NCBI GenBank assembly: GCA_910574915.1
Contig: CAJTCR010000041.1
Coordinates: 1-46,981 of the forward strand
Reading direction: 5' to 3'
DNA: 46,981 bases
Origin: Eubacteriaceae bacterium
GTDB lineage: Bacteria; Bacillota; Clostridia; Lachnospirales; Lachnospiraceae
Part shown: one piece after another, positions 1-8,048 of the stretch
Position numbering within the stretch: position 1 is the stretch's first letter
Layout: every line of letters starts with the position of its first letter
Made by a program: the position numbers and the translations under genes
Notes under the pieces: model-generated
What the model was told of the DNA's origin: nothing
Seen by the model: the letters and a program-made list of their open reading frames with translations, nothing else
Databases searched by the model: none

Positions 1-54
1 ACCTAAGAATAGCGTATCTGATAATGCTCATCTTTTGTACAAGAAAGTGAGGAT

Positions 55-1680
55 TTATGGGAAATAGTTTAAAAGATCAACATTATAAAAACATGGATAT
101 AAGGCCTCCACCTCCTCAGTGCGCCGGTCCTTTTTATGATCCTGCAAAAACCGCTGGGCGGTCTTTTCGCCGCCGTTAAAGTCCAGGCCGGATTCATCGG
201 TCAGCGGGAGATGCCCTTCCTCCGGCAGTTCCAGCGGCTTTGCGGTTATGACGGAACCGGCGTGGTTGACGATAACCCGTTCCTCGACCGCAACCGGCGC
301 GCCGGGGTCATCATCGGAACCGCGCAGGTCATAACAAAACAGTCCGTCCGGCAGATCGTCTGCGGCAATCCGCTCATTGGAGAACAGGGCTGGCTGTCCA
401 AACAGCTCCACTTCCTGATACAAGGGCGCGTCCGGGTTGTCCGGCACATCAAAGTTGTGCAGCTTGCTGTGGGCGATCTCATGGACAGCGGCGGAAACCG
501 TCTGCACCTCGCTCATGCCCTGGCGGATGGCAATGCGCTGCTGGCTGGAAGAAAAATATCCGTCCGTATCCGCGTCCATTTCCTCAAACGCAAGGGGAAC
601 CGGGGCGGAGCGTTTCAGCGCCTCCATAAACGCCTCAAAGTGCCGGACATTCCCGAACAGGTCCGCCGCCAGGGAGGGCAGGGGCTTTCCGTCCGTCTGG
701 CTCACATCAAAGACCTTGACCGGACGGAACAGCGGGATTTCCACCTCTTTTTCCTCCATGACCACCCTGCCGTTTGCGTCCAGCATTGGCGCGTGGGTGT
801 CCGGGTCCAGCTTCTGCTCCTCGATTTTCTTCTTATAGGGGGTGGGCGCGATGATGGTGATGCCGCGCTCGCCCTTTTTCACATGGCGCTCAAACTGATT
901 CTTCCACTTGTTATAGCCAGCCACAAGGGTCGCGTCCGGCTTCTGCATATAGATCAGCATGGTATTATTGACCGAGTAGCGGTGGAACCGGGACATCACC
1001 GACAGATAGCGCATATACTTTTCGCTCTCAAACAGTTCCTTGATGTTCTGCTCAATGCCCTCGGTGATTTCCCGCAATCGCTCCCGGTTGGTAGGTTTCT
1101 CTGCCATTTCCTTGTTTCTCCTTTCCAAATCCATGATTTTTGTTAGGTGTTCTGCAATCCATGTTTTTTGTTCCTCGATGCCATCCTCCATCAGAAAGTC
1201 CAGAAGATACTCCACATAGTCCTTTTGGTGCAGCGCCTCCACAAAAAGGGGGTGCGGCTCATCCTCTGGGGTCAGGGGCGCAAGGCCGGTTTCCCAGCCC
1301 CGCAGCAGATGGGCGTAGTCTGCCAGCGCGCGGAAACACCGCTGCTTTGATTCCCGGAACTTCTGCACTTCTGACTTTTGACGGACATAGGTTTTCTTCG
1401 GGGGCGCCTGGCTGTCATAGAGCAGTCCAAAATCCTGGGCCAGTTTTTCCGCAGCCTCTTTGGGGGAGAGGTTATACAGTCTGGCGGCAAAGTCGATCAC
1501 ATCACCGTCCGCCCCGCAGCCGAAACAGTGAAAGCGGCGGTCTAATTTCATGCTGGGCGTCCTGTCATCGTGAAAGGGACAGCAGGCCATACCGTTCCGC
1601 TTTACCTCGATTCCATAGTGTTCCGCCGCTTCTCTGGTGGTGATGGACTGCTTTACCGTTTCAAAGACATTCCCGCCCAT
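55..1680 (-). CDS. CHC2 zinc-finger primase domain fused to ArdC/LtrC-like antirestriction protein, C-terminus probably truncated
   Basis: Residues 1-90 are a DnaG-type CHC2 zinc finger (C34, H37, C52, C55), the DNA-binding part of a primase. From residue 192 on the protein is an ArdC/LtrC-like domain, which binds ssDNA and protects incoming DNA, with an IrrE-like metallopeptidase motif HEIAH at 400-404. In related elements these are often two genes. Here they share one frame, but Met192 (ATG at 1107) has its own Shine-Dalgarno (GGAGAAAC), so a separate ArdC product is possible. It is the last gene of the module A operon, 2 bases after its upstream neighbour. The last ~15 residues are encoded in AT-rich DNA unlike the rest, so an insertion or rearrangement near 105-112 has probably replaced the true C-terminus. 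The domain calls are secure; the truncation is inferred. Confidence 0.82.
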   Translation of the reverse strand: MGGNVFETVKQSITTREAAEHYGIEVKRNGMACCPFHDDRTPSMKLDRRFHCFGCGADGDVIDFAARLYNLSPKEAAEKLAQDFGLLYDSQAPPKKTYVRQKSEVQKFRESKQRCFRALADYAHLLRGWETGLAPLTPEDEPHPLFVEALHQKDYVEYLLDFLMEDGIEEQKTWIAEHLTKIMDLERRNKEMAEKPTNRERLREITEGIEQNIKELFESEKYMRYLSVMSRFHRYSVNNTMLIYMQKPDATLVAGYNKWKNQFERHVKKGERGITIIAPTPYKKKIEEQKLDPDTHAPMLDANGRVVMEEKEVEIPLFRPVKVFDVSQTDGKPLPSLAADLFGNVRHFEAFMEALKRSAPVPLAFEEMDADTDGYFSSSQQRIAIRQGMSEVQTVSAAVHEIAHSKLHNFDVPDNPDAPLYQEVELFGQPALFSNERIAADDLPDGLFCYDLRGSDDDPGAPVAVEERVIVNHAGSVITAKPLELPEEGHLPLTDESGLDFNGGEKTAQRFLQDHKKDRRTEEVEALYPCFYNVDLLNYFP

Positions 1681-1682
1681 GC

Positions 1683-1967
1683 TTATTGACCGGAGGAGGA
1701 TTTCAACGGCGGCTTATAGCCTGCGGCCCTGGCGCGTTCACTGGCGGCTTTGCGCCGCTTTTCGCTGTACGGCTCCCGGACCGATACGCAGCGTTTGGGG
1801 ACAATGAAGTTGTGGTCGTCCTTCTTGATGATCTGCTCCGGGTATTTTTCCGCCAGCTGCTCCAGCTTCTTCATCAGCTTGGGGTCATGGGTATAGACCT
1901 CTGCCGCAGACTCGGCCTGGTTATAAAGGAGAACCGTTTCCTGTTCCAGCAGCGACAGCTTCATCAC
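1683..1967 (-). CDS. Conserved conjugative-element protein of unknown function (94 aa)
   Basis: A short, charged, soluble protein with no signal peptide or membrane segment. The N-terminal half is helical and Leu/Glu-rich (SLLEQETVLLYNQAESAAEV), and the C-terminal third is basic with RRKAASERARAAGY. It starts inside the stop of topB (ATGA overlap, 1964-1967) and ends 2 bases before the primase/ArdC gene, so it is translationally coupled in the transfer operon. I recognise it only as a type of small protein found between topB and the primase/LtrC gene in Tn1549-like elements. Its role is unknown; a relaxosome or DNA-processing accessory would fit the position, but this is only inference. Confidence 0.7.
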   Translation of the reverse strand: MMKLSLLEQETVLLYNQAESAAEVYTHDPKLMKKLEQLAEKYPEQIIKKDDHNFIVPKRCVSVREPYSEKRRKAASERARAAGYKPPLKSSSGQ

Positions 1968-4063
1968 GAGCCTCCTTTCCGCTGGCCAAAGTCCAGCTTG
2001 AAGTTCACATACTCGCCGGTATCCTCCAAAAGCACATCCGCGTCATAGGTTTTTCCGGTTTTTTCCGAGTAGCAGCCGGTGAGCCTTGCCCGCCCGTCTT
2101 TTAAGAGGGCCGCGACAACGGCCTTGGTGGGCTGTTTCTTCTTGGCGCTCCACCACTTGCTGTCTTTCCAGATGGCAAATCTGCAAGTTTCACTTTGGCA
2201 GAAAAATCCCTTTTGCGATTCTGTAACCTCACCGCCGCACCGGGGGCATCTGCCTACTGCTTCGCGGGGCGGGGAGAACAGGTACTCGGTCCCCTTAACC
2301 ACCTGATAGGTTGCCGCCAGCTCCCGCAGCATGGCGTAAATCCCGGACAGAAACTCCTCCGGGGAAAGCTCGCCGCGCTCAATCTCGCCCAGCCGGTACT
2401 CCCACTCGGCGGTGAGAAGCGGGGATTGCAGCTGTTCCGGCAGAACGGTAATGAGGGAACGCGCGTCGCGGGAGGGCATCAGCTGGACCGTCTTTTTGCT
2501 CTTTTTCCGTTCCAGAAAACCGGTGGAGGCCAGCTTTTCCAGAATCCCGGCGCGGGTGGCAGGCGTACCCAATCCCTTGCGCTCGGCGGTATCCGGCATA
2601 TCTTCTTTACCGGCGTTCTCCATAGCCGACAGCAGAGTATCTTCGGTGAAATGTTTTGGCGGGCTGGTTTTCCCCTCCTTGACGGAGGCATTGGAAACGG
2701 ACAAAGATTGTCCCTCGGAGAGTTCCGGCAGCGTCTTTTCCTCTGGCCTTTCCTCCGGCTCCGGGGCATTTTTCAGACCGGCGTGATAAGCGGAATCCAG
2801 CCTGCGCCAGCCGGGGCGCTGAATGGTTTTCCCTTTTGCGGCAAACTCCTGACCGGCGCAGACCAGCGTGGCGGCGGTTTCCTCGTAAAGATGGGGTTCC
2901 GCCACCGCGCACAGCAGCCTTGCGGCCACCAGCTCCAATACCGCTTTTTCCCCCACAGGGAGGGCGGACAAATCCGCATCCCGAAGATTGCGGGTGGGGA
3001 TCACCGCATGGTGGTCGGTCACTTTCTTATCGTTGATGACCGCCTCCGGGTTGCAGACAATGGCAATCCCTTTTCGGAACGGCATCGCATTGGCGGTGAG
3101 GTTGACCAGCACCGGCAGGCCCTCCGCCATATCCGAGGTCAGATACCGGCTGTCCGTCCGGGGATAAGTACACAGCTTTTTCTCATAGAGGTTTTGCAGA
3201 TAGTCCAGCGTTTGCTGGGCGGTAAACCCCAGCAGGCGGTTGGCGTCCCGCTGTAAGGTGGTCAGGTCATAAAGGGCGGGCGGCTTTTCGGACTTCTCTT
3301 TCCGCTGCGCCTGCTTCACCACCGCAGAACCTCTCTGGCAGGCGGTTTGCAGCTCTTTCGCGGCGGTTTTGTCTTTCATCCGCGCCCCCACAGCGGTAAA
3401 TCCGGGCAGTTCCAGCGCCACCGTATAGAACGGCTCCGGCTGGAAGGCTTCAATCTCTGCTTCCCGCTGGACGATAAGGGCCAGTGTCGGGGACATAACC
3501 CGCCCGATGTTGAGGGTCCGGCGGTACAGCACCGAAAACAGCCGGGTAGCGTTGATGCCCACCAGCCAGTCGGCTTTGGCGCGGCAGAGCGCCGCCTGAT
3601 GCAGACCGTCATAGTCCGCGCCGGGGCGGAGGTTTTCAAAGCCCTCCCGGATTGCCGAATCCTCCATGCTGGAAATCCAGAGCCGCTTCATGGGCTTTTT
3701 GCAGCCCGCCAGCTCATAGACGTTGCGGAAAATCAGTTCGCCCTCCCGTCCCGCGTCACAGGCGTTTACCACCTCGGTCACATCCGGGGCGCACAGCAGC
3801 TTTTTGAGAATATCAAACTGTTTCTTCTTGTCCCGCCCCACGCTCATTTTCCAGTCCGAGGGCAGGATCGGCAGATCGTCATAGCGCCACTTGGCGTATT
3901 TAGGGTCATAGCTGTCTGCATCGGCAAGCCCGGCCAGATGCCCCACGCACCAGCTGACCCGCCAGCCGTTCCCTTCCAGATACCCGTCCTTGCGGGCATT
4001 GGCCCCGATTACAGCGGACAGGCTTTGGGCCACCGACGGTTTTTCAGCAATCACAAGGCGCAT
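1964..4063 (-). CDS. topB: DNA topoisomerase III (type IA), conjugative-element form
   Basis: A type IA topoisomerase that passes single DNA strands, probably used to process element DNA during replication or transfer. The Toprim domain has E7 in VIAEKPS and the acidic DAGREGE motif near residues 103-109. The catalytic tyrosine is Y300 in the YPRTDS motif. The C-terminus (from about 610) is a zinc-ribbon-like domain starting CPRCGG. The start is placed at the ATG preceding RLVIAEKPS, with GGGAGG 9 bases upstream; an upstream ATG at 4114 is possible but would overlap the previous gene more. At 699 aa it has the normal length. It overlaps the upstream 232-aa gene by 20 bases and the downstream gene by 4. 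The family call is certain. Confidence 0.95.
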   Translation of the reverse strand: MRLVIAEKPSVAQSLSAVIGANARKDGYLEGNGWRVSWCVGHLAGLADADSYDPKYAKWRYDDLPILPSDWKMSVGRDKKKQFDILKKLLCAPDVTEVVNACDAGREGELIFRNVYELAGCKKPMKRLWISSMEDSAIREGFENLRPGADYDGLHQAALCRAKADWLVGINATRLFSVLYRRTLNIGRVMSPTLALIVQREAEIEAFQPEPFYTVALELPGFTAVGARMKDKTAAKELQTACQRGSAVVKQAQRKEKSEKPPALYDLTTLQRDANRLLGFTAQQTLDYLQNLYEKKLCTYPRTDSRYLTSDMAEGLPVLVNLTANAMPFRKGIAIVCNPEAVINDKKVTDHHAVIPTRNLRDADLSALPVGEKAVLELVAARLLCAVAEPHLYEETAATLVCAGQEFAAKGKTIQRPGWRRLDSAYHAGLKNAPEPEERPEEKTLPELSEGQSLSVSNASVKEGKTSPPKHFTEDTLLSAMENAGKEDMPDTAERKGLGTPATRAGILEKLASTGFLERKKSKKTVQLMPSRDARSLITVLPEQLQSPLLTAEWEYRLGEIERGELSPEEFLSGIYAMLRELAATYQVVKGTEYLFSPPREAVGRCPRCGGEVTESQKGFFCQSETCRFAIWKDSKWWSAKKKQPTKAVVAALLKDGRARLTGCYSEKTGKTYDADVLLEDTGEYVNFKLDFGQRKGGS

Positions 4064-4742
4064 AATCTTCATCCTCCCATTCTTCCCGCATAGATGTACG
4101 CAGTTTTTCCTCAATGCTGTTATCCTCTGTCAGCATCAGGTCATAGCCAAACCGGTAATCATATCGGTACAGTTTTCCTACCAGATCATTGATGAGGATG
4201 CGGCAGGCCAGAATGACACGTTTTTTATCCACCTGCATCAGCTGGTAGCGTTGATAATCGCTGTAATAGGACTCATGCCGGTGCGCGCGGCTGTTGGCGT
4301 CCTCCAGCAGCCAGTCCACCGGGTCTTGGCAGCCTTCCTCTTTTTCCCCCTCCATATATTTCAGCAGTTCCATCACCATCGGAAAACTCTGCTCGTCCAT
4401 GCGGGCTTCTTCTTTCAGATAGCCGATCAGGGCGCATAAAAGCAGGCGGGCCGCTGTCTGTTCCCGTTCCGTTAAAGCCTCCATCGTCTTTGCGGCGTCC
4501 GGCAGAAGCCTTTCTTCTACAAAAGTTTCCACATCGCCGGAGTACAGCTGGCGGATGGAATCTATGGACAGCGGGGCAGTTGTGTCGCCATCCATAGAAA
4601 AGTCATAGAAGTCATCGCTCTGTGCAGGCTTTTTCCGAAGTTTGCGTATCAGGGCAGAAACAATGTCGCCGCCCAGATACACCGCCAGACAGCACAGGTC
4701 AAAAACAGCAACGATTTTGATAAATAAAATAAGATACTTCAT
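4044..4742 (-). CDS. Membrane-anchored conserved conjugative-element protein (232 aa)
   Basis: One N-terminal hydrophobic segment (about residues 3-32, LILFIKIVAVFDLCCLAVYL) is followed by a soluble, mostly helical domain rich in acidic residues and in Tyr near 165-205. It may be a membrane protein with a cytoplasmic domain. No catalytic motif is visible and I do not recognise a named family. A GAAAGGAG site precedes the start. It is coupled by ATGA to the 64-aa Cys-rich gene before it and overlaps topB after it, so it belongs to the transfer operon. A structural or regulatory role near the mating channel is possible but not shown. Confidence 0.7.
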   Translation of the reverse strand: MKYLILFIKIVAVFDLCCLAVYLGGDIVSALIRKLRKKPAQSDDFYDFSMDGDTTAPLSIDSIRQLYSGDVETFVEERLLPDAAKTMEALTEREQTAARLLLCALIGYLKEEARMDEQSFPMVMELLKYMEGEKEEGCQDPVDWLLEDANSRAHRHESYYSDYQRYQLMQVDKKRVILACRILINDLVGKLYRYDYRFGYDLMLTEDNSIEEKLRTSMREEWEDEDYAPCDC

Positions 4743-4933
4743 TTCCGATCTCTCCTTTCTTTCAGCTGCTTTTCCAGTTCCCGGTGGCAGAATCCCACAC
4801 AGGGCCTCCCGTAGTTGCCGCAGCCATAGCAGGGGTGGCTTTTGGGTAAAGAGGGAGGGCGGGAAGTTTTCTTCCTGCCCTCCGGTTTCTGTGTCATCAT
4901 GCGCTCAAAGGGGCTGTCGGTGAAGCGGGTCAT
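4739..4933 (-). CDS. Small cysteine-rich protein (64 aa)
   Basis: The centre reads CYGCGNYGRPCVGFC, four cysteines in a zinc-finger-like spacing, between basic flanks. It overlaps its neighbours by ATGA on both sides, so it is translated with DUF4366 upstream and the 232-aa protein downstream. Module B has a counterpart at the same relative place (28,083-28,256) with CCGCPYWRGIPCGSC. The conserved position and Cys pattern suggest a metal-binding accessory of this transfer system. Its function is unknown. Confidence 0.72.
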   Translation of the reverse strand: MTRFTDSPFERMMTQKPEGRKKTSRPPSLPKSHPCYGCGNYGRPCVGFCHRELEKQLKERRDRK

Positions 4934-5652
4934 TCCGGTTCTTCCTCACTTTCCTCCGGTTCCTCCTGTGCGCCCTCCTCGGATTCCCACAGCTCATCTT
5001 CCTCATCGCCATAGTCGTAATCGTCCAGATTGTCCGGGCCTTTGGTTTTCGGCTTGTTCTTCATAAACTTGAAGTAGTAGAGCGCGCCCCCGCCGCCTAA
5101 CAGGGCCACAACCAAAAGCAGGACAGCCGGATTCATGCCGGACTTTTTCTCCGGTTCCGGCTCCATTGCAGGCGGCTCCTCCGGTTCCGCCGCCTTGCCG
5201 GTGCAGCTTGTCATGGTAAAGGCGCAGACCGGGCAGTTCCGGTTGATTGCGCCTGCCTGACATTTCTCGGTGCAGCTGCAAACAGCGGGAGGCTCCTCGC
5301 TGTCCCCGTCCTCCATCAGCGCCATCAGGTCGGCTTCGTCTACCTGGTTGAGAAAATGGACGGTGTTTTCCCCCTCGTCATCCCGGTCCACCAAGATATA
5401 GAAGTAGTTGCCGTTTTTGGTGGTAACGGTAATCAGCTGTTTGTTCCCGCCGTAATCGTCCACCAGGGTGGCATTGCCATCCGGGGTGAGGGGCGGCGTT
5501 TCCTCCGGCTGCTCCACCTGTACGTTGGAATCGTTGGTTCCATCAGCCGGTTCCTCTCCGCCGCCTGCGTAGGCAGGGACAGAAAAACCGCCCATGAGGA
5601 CCAGGGCGGTGCAAAATGCGGCCAGTGTCCGCAATAACTGTTTAGATTTCAT
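4930..5652 (-). CDS. DUF4366 / CD1107-family secreted, membrane-anchored mobile element protein
   Basis: A signal peptide (residues 1-29, ending AYA) is followed by an extracellular Pro/Glu-rich region and an eight-cysteine cluster at about 128-152 (CSCTEKC...NCPVC). One membrane helix follows (about 176-196, AVLLLVVALLGGGGALYYF), then a very acidic cytoplasmic tail (EEEPEESEEEPE). This layout is typical of DUF4366 proteins encoded next to DUF4315 and CD1108 in clostridial conjugative elements. It is probably a surface part of the mating apparatus. It overlaps DUF4315 by 11 bases. The paralogue in module B (27,412-28,086) lacks the Cys cluster. Confidence 0.85.
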   Translation of the reverse strand: MKSKQLLRTLAAFCTALVLMGGFSVPAYAGGGEEPADGTNDSNVQVEQPEETPPLTPDGNATLVDDYGGNKQLITVTTKNGNYFYILVDRDDEGENTVHFLNQVDEADLMALMEDGDSEEPPAVCSCTEKCQAGAINRNCPVCAFTMTSCTGKAAEPEEPPAMEPEPEKKSGMNPAVLLLVVALLGGGGALYYFKFMKNKPKTKGPDNLDDYDYGDEEDELWESEEGAQEEPEESEEEPE

Positions 5653-5899
5653 CGTGAATTTCCTCCTTTTTCTGGGTATCGGGTGCAGGCGTTCCCACGC
5701 CGGGAATCCCGCCGCCGGACAGCAGCGCGTTCAGTTCCTGCGGGGTCATGCGGACCGCCCGCACCAGCTGGACGATTTGCAGGTTCTCCGCCTCGGTTTT
5801 CTGCGCCTCCAATTCCCGCAGCTTGTTCTGGTATTCCGCCAGCTTTTCGCGGGTCTTTGCGATCTCCCGGTCAATCCGGTCGATTTTGTTCGTTGCCAT
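5642..5899 (-). CDS. DUF4315 family coiled-coil protein
   Basis: An 85-residue protein with a predicted coiled coil over residues 5-50 (heptad-like IDREIAKTREKLAEYQNKL) and a Pro/Gly-rich tail. The start is the ATG at 5899, with AAGGAG 9 bases upstream; an in-frame ATG at 5920 lacks such a site. It lies between the CD1108 hydrolase and DUF4366, as in module B, where the homologue at 27,158-27,415 has the same N-terminal pattern. The family is known only from conjugative elements; its role is unknown. Confidence 0.85.
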   Translation of the reverse strand: MATNKIDRIDREIAKTREKLAEYQNKLRELEAQKTEAENLQIVQLVRAVRMTPQELNALLSGGGIPGVGTPAPDTQKKEEIHDEI

Positions 5900-5923
5900 C
5901 TGTAACACTCCTTCCCACATGGT

Positions 5924-7684
5924 TTAGTTCCAGTTCATCAGGCCGTAGCCCTTGATGCACTGGTAATTCAGGTCATAGCTTTTGATTTTGCAGGCGTCGC
6001 CGGAATTGCCCTCCACCGTATAGACCCGGCTCCCGTCTGTGCCGATCACAATGCCAACATGGTCGGCGGAACCGTCCAAATCCCAGTCAAAGAAAATGGC
6101 GTCGCCGGGGGCGATATTGGCATATCCGCGTCCGCCCCATTGCCCATGCGACTGGAACCAGGGTACGCCTTGGGACTGGCAGCCAGCAAAGCGCGGCTCG
6201 CTTTTCCCGGCCTGGTTATAGCACCAGCTCACGAAGCAGGCGCACCATTCCACCCGGCTGTTAAAGCCGTACCAGCTCCAATACGGATAGCCGCCCACGT
6301 TTCCCACCTGACGCTTCGCCAGATCCACCAGTCCCGGATTGCCGGGGCGGGTCCCGTTTATAAACTCCACGCCGCTCAAATCCTCAGAATTTCCCATATC
6401 CGGGGAACCGCCGCCAAACAGCAGCGGCTTGTTGCCCCTGGTGGCGATATAGACCTGGTACATCTCATATTCATCCGGGGTGAGCAGTTCCGGCGCAAGG
6501 GCGGAAATCTGGGTGTTCACAAGCTCCACATGGAGGATGTAGTATTCATAGGGGACTTCCTCGCTGGTCGTTTCCCCGGTTTCCGGGTCGGTGCTGGTTT
6601 CGGTGCGGTAGCGGATTTCCACCTCCTCGGTCAGTGTCAGGACATATTGGAGGTCAAAGACCCGCTGTAACTGTGCCGCCGCGCTCTGTGGCGTGTATTC
6701 ATGGAGCAGGGCGCTTAAATAAGCCGCCAGCTCATGGGGATTGTGGCCGATAGGGTCCAGATTGTACCGGTACTCGTCATAGCCTGGTTGCAGGCTCTCC
6801 ATGTTGTCCAGTTCGGCTTGCAGTTCCGCCTCCTTTGCGGCATAGTCCGCTTCGGTCCCCAGCATATCCTCGTCTTTGGAGGGATAGGTGGAGCCGGACA
6901 CCGCCGAGCCGATGCTCTGGGCCAGCATGGAGCAGGAGGACAGGGTATTCATCAGCAGGCAGACCAGCAGAAACAGCGCCAGCGCAATCAGGAATCCCTT
7001 CTTGTGCCGCATGACAAACCGGCCTGCCTGTTCCGCTTTTTCTTTGACGGACTTTGCCGCCTTGCCGGTCTTGTGCGCGGTCTTGGTGGTATGGCCTGCG
7101 GCCTGTGCCGTATGCCCAGCCGTTTGACTGGCGCGTTTGGCGGCGGCATATTCCTTTTTGATGGCCTGCTTTTGCTGCCAGCGGGAAAGGGGATTGCTGG
7201 CAAGCTGGGGGTTCTCCGCCAGGGACTTTTGGTACAGGGCGTTGATGTTTGCTTTTTCCAGCTTTTGCTCCGCCCTTGCCGCTTCGCGGTAGGGTTTCAG
7301 CTTATGGCTGCGGTATCCCTCCCGCACCAGCCGCGCGCTGACTTCAACAGCCTGCTCAGTCTTGTGCGCCCCTTCCACGCCCACATTGTCCTGTTCGGAC
7401 TTGCGGATTTCCTTACGCGCCCCGGCAAGCAGCGCGTTGGCCGGAGCGCCCCGTACCGCATGGGACAGCTTGGAGGGCGGTTTTGCCTGTTCCTCAAAGG
7501 TCAGTTTCGTTGTTTTCTTTCCGGTATCGGGGTCCATAACGGTCTGCCGGACCTTCTTTTTGGGTATCCTGGCCTGCGCCTTGTCTGCCCGGACAGCCGC
7601 TTTCTCCGCTCGGCGGATCGGCTTTTCCAGCGCCGGGTCGGTCCGTTCCTCCTCGGTGAAGCGCAGGCGCGGCTCCTTAATCAA
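5924..7684 (-). CDS. CD1108-family transfer protein with C-terminal CHAP peptidoglycan hydrolase domain (VirB1/TraG-like)
   Basis: This protein locally opens the cell wall for the conjugation channel. A long basic cytoplasmic N-terminus (1-228) leads to one membrane helix (231-249) and an extracellular stalk. The C-terminal domain (about 450-586) has EWCACFVSWC with predicted catalytic Cys481, and ADHVGIV with His542: a CHAP amidase/endopeptidase. At 586 aa it has the usual length. It overlaps the 123-aa gene upstream by 8 bases. Its module B counterpart shares the N-terminal two-thirds (AENPQLA/ENPELA, the membrane helix, the YDEY..LD region) but ends in NlpC/P60 instead, so the catalytic domain has been exchanged on a shared scaffold. 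Confidence 0.88.
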   Translation of the reverse strand: MIKEPRLRFTEEERTDPALEKPIRRAEKAAVRADKAQARIPKKKVRQTVMDPDTGKKTTKLTFEEQAKPPSKLSHAVRGAPANALLAGARKEIRKSEQDNVGVEGAHKTEQAVEVSARLVREGYRSHKLKPYREAARAEQKLEKANINALYQKSLAENPQLASNPLSRWQQKQAIKKEYAAAKRASQTAGHTAQAAGHTTKTAHKTGKAAKSVKEKAEQAGRFVMRHKKGFLIALALFLLVCLLMNTLSSCSMLAQSIGSAVSGSTYPSKDEDMLGTEADYAAKEAELQAELDNMESLQPGYDEYRYNLDPIGHNPHELAAYLSALLHEYTPQSAAAQLQRVFDLQYVLTLTEEVEIRYRTETSTDPETGETTSEEVPYEYYILHVELVNTQISALAPELLTPDEYEMYQVYIATRGNKPLLFGGGSPDMGNSEDLSGVEFINGTRPGNPGLVDLAKRQVGNVGGYPYWSWYGFNSRVEWCACFVSWCYNQAGKSEPRFAGCQSQGVPWFQSHGQWGGRGYANIAPGDAIFFDWDLDGSADHVGIVIGTDGSRVYTVEGNSGDACKIKSYDLNYQCIKGYGLMNWN

Positions 7685-8048
7685 ACCATTCCCCCAGCAT
7701 CAGCGCCTCCATCATATAGAGCAGTTCCACATAGAGGCCCATGCCAGCCGGGGTGTGTAAAGGACGGAGGATCAGGCAGGCATAGACCTGCGCCAGCACA
7801 TCGGCCAGAAGCTCCGCGCCCCGGCCCTCCATAATCCTGCCGCCAGTGTCGGGGGAGAGGCAGCACCAGATTTCCGCAAGGCGGAGCAGGCCGGTTTCCC
7901 CGTCCCCGTTCAGTTCTGCCGCCATGCTCTCCGCAGTACGGCACTCGCTTACCGCGTCCGCCATCGCCAGAAGCAGCTGGCGGCGCTGAATCTCCATCGC
8001 CCGCTGCAAAAACAGCCGGGGATTGTGTTTGATTTTCTGTGCAGTCAT
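7677..8048 (-). CDS. Conserved conjugative-element protein (123 aa)
   Basis: A small helical protein, weakly hydrophobic in its C-terminal half (YVELLYMMEALMLGEW), with no clear signal or catalytic motif. It sits between virB4 (ATGA overlap at 8045-8048) and the CD1108 hydrolase (8-base overlap). This coupling shows that it is a real operon member. Module B has no gene at this position, so it is not essential to this type of transfer system. I do not recognise the family. Confidence 0.68.
   Translation of the reverse strand: MTAQKIKHNPRLFLQRAMEIQRRQLLLAMADAVSECRTAESMAAELNGDGETGLLRLAEIWCCLSPDTGGRIMEGRGAELLADVLAQVYACLILRPLHTPAGMGLYVELLYMMEALMLGEWFD

Noticed and set aside
57..179. Short plus-strand frame starting MGNSLKDQHYKNMD at the left edge
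   Set aside because: It has a fair ribosome binding site (GTGAGGA), but after 16 codons it runs into the antisense of the ArdC-like gene; at most a cut gene of the left neighbour, not supportable.
136..1146. Long plus-strand open frame (336 codons) opposite the primase/ArdC gene
   Set aside because: It is antisense to a gene with clear CHC2 and HEIAH motifs, has no ribosome binding site and no family-like sequence. GC-rich DNA gives such mirror frames throughout.
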